Assembly (NCBI RefSeq): GCF_014268655.2
Contig: NZ_JABWQX020000007.1
Span: forward strand, 1 to 64,000
Length of the DNA: 64,000 nucleotides
From: Pseudomonas marvdashtae
GTDB lineage: Bacteria > Pseudomonadota > Gammaproteobacteria > Pseudomonadales > Pseudomonadaceae
Direction: 5' to 3'
Part shown: positions 60,944 to 64,000 of the stretch, piece after piece
Layout of the letters: every line of letters starts with the position of its first letter
How positions within the stretch are numbered: position 1 is the stretch's first letter
Made by a program: the position numbers and the translations under genes
The notes under the pieces: model-generated
Database searches by the model: none
What the model saw: the letters and a program-made list of their open reading frames with translations, nothing else
Told to the model about the DNA's origin: nothing

Positions 60944-62310
60944 GTCGCAAGTTGAATCGGATCGGGCTGGGTGTGGTCGGGTTGTGGGTGGCGCTGTCGG
61001 CCACCGCCCAGGAAAAACCGGCGGACTTCGCCCATCAGGTGCCTCTGGCCTTGAGCGGGGAGGGGCCTTGGTATCGCCTGCCGTTGCCGCTTGACGTCCA
61101 ATTGCAGGCGCGGCAGACCGACCTCAGCGACCTTCGGGTCTTCAACGCGGCCGGACAGCCTCAAGCGTATGCGATGGTTCGTGAATCGGCGCAGAGCCGG
61201 GAGAACCGCACCCTCACCGACGTGAAGTGGTTTCCGCTCTACAACGCTGCCGATGACAGCGAGCGAGCGCCCAGCGTGCGCGTGCAATCGAACGCCAACG
61301 GCACGTTGGTCGAAGTCCAGCCGTCCAGTCGGCTCGAAGCGGGCGAAGAAGAGCTGCGTGGCTGGTTGCTGGATGCCAGCGCGATCAAGGCGCCTTTGCA
61401 GCAATTGATCCTCGACTGGACCAGCGAACGCGACGGCTTCCAGCGCTTCACCATCGAAGCCAGTGACGATTTGCAACACTGGCAAGCATGGGGCGAAGGC
61501 CAGATTGCGCGACTGACCTTCGCCGACGAGCGGGTCGAGCAGCATGAAGTAAACTTGCCCGGGCAATCGGCGCGGTATTTGCGGTTGCTGTGGGATTCGC
61601 CTTCCTCGGCGCCGGTGCTGACCTCGGCTCAGTTGCAAAGCGCCAGCCGCGAGAGCCTGCCGTTGCCGTTGGTGTGGTCGCGGCCTTTGGCCGGTAGTAC
61701 GACGAAGGCCGGTGAATACACTTGGCAGTTGCCCATGGGGTTGAATATCGAGCAGGTGCAGGTGGAACTGAGCCAGGCCAACAGCCTGGCGCCGGTGACC
61801 CTGGCCGGCCGCCGTGAAAGCAGCCAGTCTTGGCAGCCGATGGGCAGCGGTTTGCTCTATCGCTTGACCCAGAACGGCCAGGACGTGCTGCAAAACCATC
61901 TGCAACTGTCCGGACAGACTGTCCAGCAGTTGAAACTGACCGTGGATGAACGCGGCGGTGGCTTGGGCGTCGAAGCCCCGGCCCTGCGTTTTGCCGTGCG
62001 CCCGACGCAGGTGGTGTTCCTGGCGCGTGGCGAAGGCCCGTACAGCCTGGCGCTGGGCAGCGCGACGGTGAAAGCGGCGAGCCTGCCGTTGACAACATTG
62101 GTGCCGGATTACAAACCGTCGCGGCTGACGACGTTGGGAACGGCGACAGTGAACGGTGCGGCCACCTCGACCCCGGCGGCTGAAACCACGCCCGCGACCG
62201 TCGAGACCAACTGGAAAAAAATCGGCCTGTGGGTGGTATTGCTGCTGGGCGTGCTGTTCCTCGCGGCGATGGCGTTCAGCCTGCTGCGCAAGCCGCCGGT
62301 CAATAACTGA
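60940..62310 (+). CDS. DUF3999 protein with C-terminal membrane anchor
   Basis: The 456-residue protein has an N-terminal signal peptide (KLNRIGLGVVGLWVALSATA), a long periplasmic beta-rich region (two jelly-roll-like domains, PLPLDVQLQARQTDLSDLRV and DGFQRFTIEASDDLQHWQAW) and a C-terminal membrane helix (IGLWVVLLLGVLFLAAMAFS). The start is TTG at 60940, overlapping the DUF2339 stop; GAGGGAG lies eight bases upstream and supports it. The periplasmic part presumably works with the DUF2339 membrane protein; the substrate is unknown. Confidence 0.88.
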   Translation: MSRKLNRIGLGVVGLWVALSATAQEKPADFAHQVPLALSGEGPWYRLPLPLDVQLQARQTDLSDLRVFNAAGQPQAYAMVRESAQSRENRTLTDVKWFPLYNAADDSERAPSVRVQSNANGTLVEVQPSSRLEAGEEELRGWLLDASAIKAPLQQLILDWTSERDGFQRFTIEASDDLQHWQAWGEGQIARLTFADERVEQHEVNLPGQSARYLRLLWDSPSSAPVLTSAQLQSASRESLPLPLVWSRPLAGSTTKAGEYTWQLPMGLNIEQVQVELSQANSLAPVTLAGRRESSQSWQPMGSGLLYRLTQNGQDVLQNHLQLSGQTVQQLKLTVDERGGGLGVEAPALRFAVRPTQVVFLARGEGPYSLALGSATVKAASLPLTTLVPDYKPSRLTTLGTATVNGAATSTPAAETTPATVETNWKKIGLWVVLLLGVLFLAAMAFSLLRKPPVNN

Positions 62311-62506
62311 AGCGCCTGCTCATGGACAGGCTCGCTTCCATAACGGGCGAGCCAGTTGGTGATGCCTCCCCTTTATCAACATAAACACCGAAGCGAGCCC
62401 CAGCCCGTGAACTCAATCCTCCATATCCCGTCTCATAGGAGGAATTAAGTCCCGACTCGCGCTAAACTGCGCGGGTTTTTCCGCCCCCTATTCTTCGGAG
62501 CCGTCC

Positions 62507-63517
62507 ATGTCCCGCGTTACCTTGAGTCGCTATTTGATTGAGCAGACCCGCAGCAACAATACCCCTGCCGATCTGCGCTTTTTGATCGAAGTGGTGGCGC
62601 GTGCGTGCAAAGAGATCAGCCACGCCGTCTCCAAAGGCGCGTTGGGTGGTGTCCTGGGCAGCATGGGCACCGAAAACGTGCAGGGCGAAGTGCAGAAGAA
62701 ACTCGACGTGCTGTCGAACGAAATCCTGCTCGAAGCCAACGAATGGGGCGGCCACCTGGCTGGCATGGCGTCCGAAGAAATGGACAACGCCTACCAGATC
62801 CCGGGCAAATACCCCAAGGGTGCCTATCTGCTGGTGTTCGACCCACTGGACGGTTCGTCGAACATCGACATCAACGCGCCGGTCGGCACCATCTTCTCGG
62901 TGCTGCGTTGCCCGAACGAGTACCTGAGCCAGAACGAAGCCCTGAATGAAAAGGCCTTCCTGCAGCCGGGCACCGAACAGGTCGCCGCCGGTTATGCCAT
63001 TTACGGTCCTCAGACAATGCTGGTGTTGACCCTGGGCGACGGCGTGAAGGGTTTCACCCTGGACCGTGAGATGGGCAGCTTCGTGCTGACCCACGAAGAC
63101 ATCACCATTCCTGAAACCACCCAGGAATTCGCCATCAACATGTCCAACCAGCGTCACTGGGAAGCCCCGGTACAACGCTACGTCAACGAGTTGTTGGCCG
63201 GTGAAGAAGGTCCGCTGAAAAAGAACTACAACATGCGCTGGGTCGCCGCGATGGTTGCCGATGTGCACCGTATCCTGACCCGTGGCGGTCTGTTCATGTA
63301 CCCGCGTGACAGCCGTGAGCCGTCCAAGCCGGGCAAGCTGCGCCTGATGTACGAAGCCAACCCGATGTCGTTCCTGGTGGAGCAGGCCGGTGGCGCTTCC
63401 ACCGACGGGCACCAGCGCATCCTCGATATCCAGCCTGAAGGCCTGCACCAGCGCGTAGCAGTGTTCCTTGGCTCGAAAGAAGAAGTGGCCCGCGCCACGG
63501 CCTACCACAAGGAATAA
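62507..63517 (+). CDS. fbp: Class I fructose-1,6-bisphosphatase
   Basis: The 336-residue enzyme has the FBPase signatures: metal site [20 protein letters not shown] (Asp and Glu) and the sugar-phosphate motif [20 protein letters not shown]. It converts fructose-1,6-bisphosphate to fructose-6-phosphate, essential for gluconeogenesis in Pseudomonas. Upstream 62311-62506 holds GAGGA-type sequences and an AATCCTCC...AGGAGGAATT inverted repeat. The DUF924 gene starts four bases after the stop. Confidence 0.97.
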   Translation: MSRVTLSRYLIEQTRSNNTPADLRFLIEVVARACKEISHAVSKGALGGVLGSMGTENVQGEVQKKLDVLSNEILLEANEWGGHLAGMASEEMDNAYQIPGKYPKGAYLLVFDPLDGSSNIDINAPVGTIFSVLRCPNEYLSQNEALNEKAFLQPGTEQVAAGYAIYGPQTMLVLTLGDGVKGFTLDREMGSFVLTHEDITIPETTQEFAINMSNQRHWEAPVQRYVNELLAGEEGPLKKNYNMRWVAAMVADVHRILTRGGLFMYPRDSREPSKPGKLRLMYEANPMSFLVEQAGGASTDGHQRILDIQPEGLHQRVAVFLGSKEEVARATAYHKE

Positions 63518-63520
63518 ATC

Positions 63521-64000
63521 ATGGCCGAGCCCTGGCAGCCGTTGCTCGATTGGTGGTTTGGTACAGCCCAGACGCCGGACGAAATAGCGGCTGACAAGGG
63601 CAAGCTGTGGTTCGGCAAAGGCCATGATCGCCAGGCGCAAGAGCGCTTCGGCGATCAGGTCGAGCAGGCACTGGCCGGCGGATTGACCGATTGGGCGCAA
63701 CGCTCGGAAGGTTGGCTGGCCCTGGTGCTGCTACTGGATCAACTCCCGCGGATGATCTATCGCAACACGCCCAAGAGCTTTTCCGGTGACCTGCGTGCCC
63801 AAGCGCTGGTCGCCCAAGGCCTGGCGGCAGGGTTTGACCGGCAACTCAAGCCGATCCAGCGGGTATTCATCTACCTCGTGCTCGAACACTGCGAAAACCT
63901 CGCGGTACAGAACGAAGCCGTGTCGCGGTTCATCGAGCTGGTCCGAGAACAGCCGCAGGCGCAGCGGGCGGTGTTTGAAGACAACCTGGATTATGCCGAA
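63521..64000 (+). CDS. DUF924-family protein (partial, cut by the right edge)
   Basis: The frame starts at ATG 63521 and is open to the edge (160 codons). The sequence MAEPWQPLLDWWFGTAQTPD, KLWFGKGHDRQAQERFGDQV and LALVLLLDQLPRMIYRN is typical of DUF924, a family of tetratricopeptide-like helical proteins with no known activity. It follows fbp by three bases and is probably co-transcribed. Confidence 0.9.
   Translation, partial: MAEPWQPLLDWWFGTAQTPDEIAADKGKLWFGKGHDRQAQERFGDQVEQALAGGLTDWAQRSEGWLALVLLLDQLPRMIYRNTPKSFSGDLRAQALVAQGLAAGFDRQLKPIQRVFIYLVLEHCENLAVQNEAVSRFIELVREQPQAQRAVFEDNLDYAE

Noticed and set aside
62395..62450. AATCCTCC...AGGAGGAATT inverted repeat before fbp considered as a riboswitch or operator
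   Set aside because: It is short and imperfect with no recognisable aptamer; kept only as a remark under fbp.

Overview
The window is a 64 kb piece of chromosome from a Pseudomonas, most likely of the P. fluorescens complex. Three things point there: high GC coding sequence throughout, Pseudomonas-type REP sequences, and a gene order (fbp, DUF3999/DUF2339, glgP, typA, thiI, glnA, ntrBC, trmL, secB, grxC, rhodanese, gpmI, envC, ctpA, hisFA-hisHB, asmA, mutY, yggX, basic amino acid ABC transporter) that matches, from general knowledge, the block around PA5110-PA5155 of P. aeruginosa. The species was not tested by any search.

Positions 1-15000 are accessory. They hold an Rhs-type type VI effector running off the left edge with its DUF4123 chaperone, a cassette of a 2-oxoglutarate/Fe(II) dioxygenase, a GNAT acetyltransferase and an AzlC/AzlD exporter facing a LysR regulator, a Xre/RES toxin-antitoxin pair, an orphan AAA ATPase, a chemoreceptor, a DUF3077 gene broken by one extra C, and a 2.6 kb insertion at the 3' end of tRNA-Thr(TGT). 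The insertion is bounded by a 62 bp direct repeat with one mismatch. It carries a 48-residue protein, an unknown 260-residue protein and a BRCT protein, but no integrase.

Positions 15000-30000 run mostly on the minus strand: a basic amino acid ABC transporter with a methyltransferase, bacteriophytochrome bphP with heme oxygenase bphO, two paralogous basic-tailed proteins flanking that pair and a YhcG-type nuclease, tRNA-Phe, then yggX-mutY-asmA. From 30000 to 48000 come an OFA-family permease, the histidine genes hisB-hisH-(DUF2164)-hisA-hisF, envelope genes (envC-like, ctpA, polysaccharide deacetylase), gpmI, and rhodanese-grxC-secB.

Positions 43500-50400 form a nitrogen-control locus: glnA with a consensus sigma-54 promoter and an NtrC box, a secreted chorismate mutase, two DUF4124 proteins, ntrB-ntrC, and downstream of ntrC a three-unit repeat with its own sigma-54 promoter and paired NtrC boxes. 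This repeat fits the nitrogen-regulated small RNA NrsZ in position and structure. Positions 50400-64000 are housekeeping genes: thiI, typA, a YkgJ protein, glgP, a DUF2339/DUF3999 membrane pair, fbp and a DUF924 gene cut by the right edge.

The best candidates for something undescribed are the dioxygenase-acetyltransferase-AzlCD cassette (possible modification and export of an amino acid), the integrase-less tRNA-Thr insertion, and the paralogous small basic proteins around bphOP.
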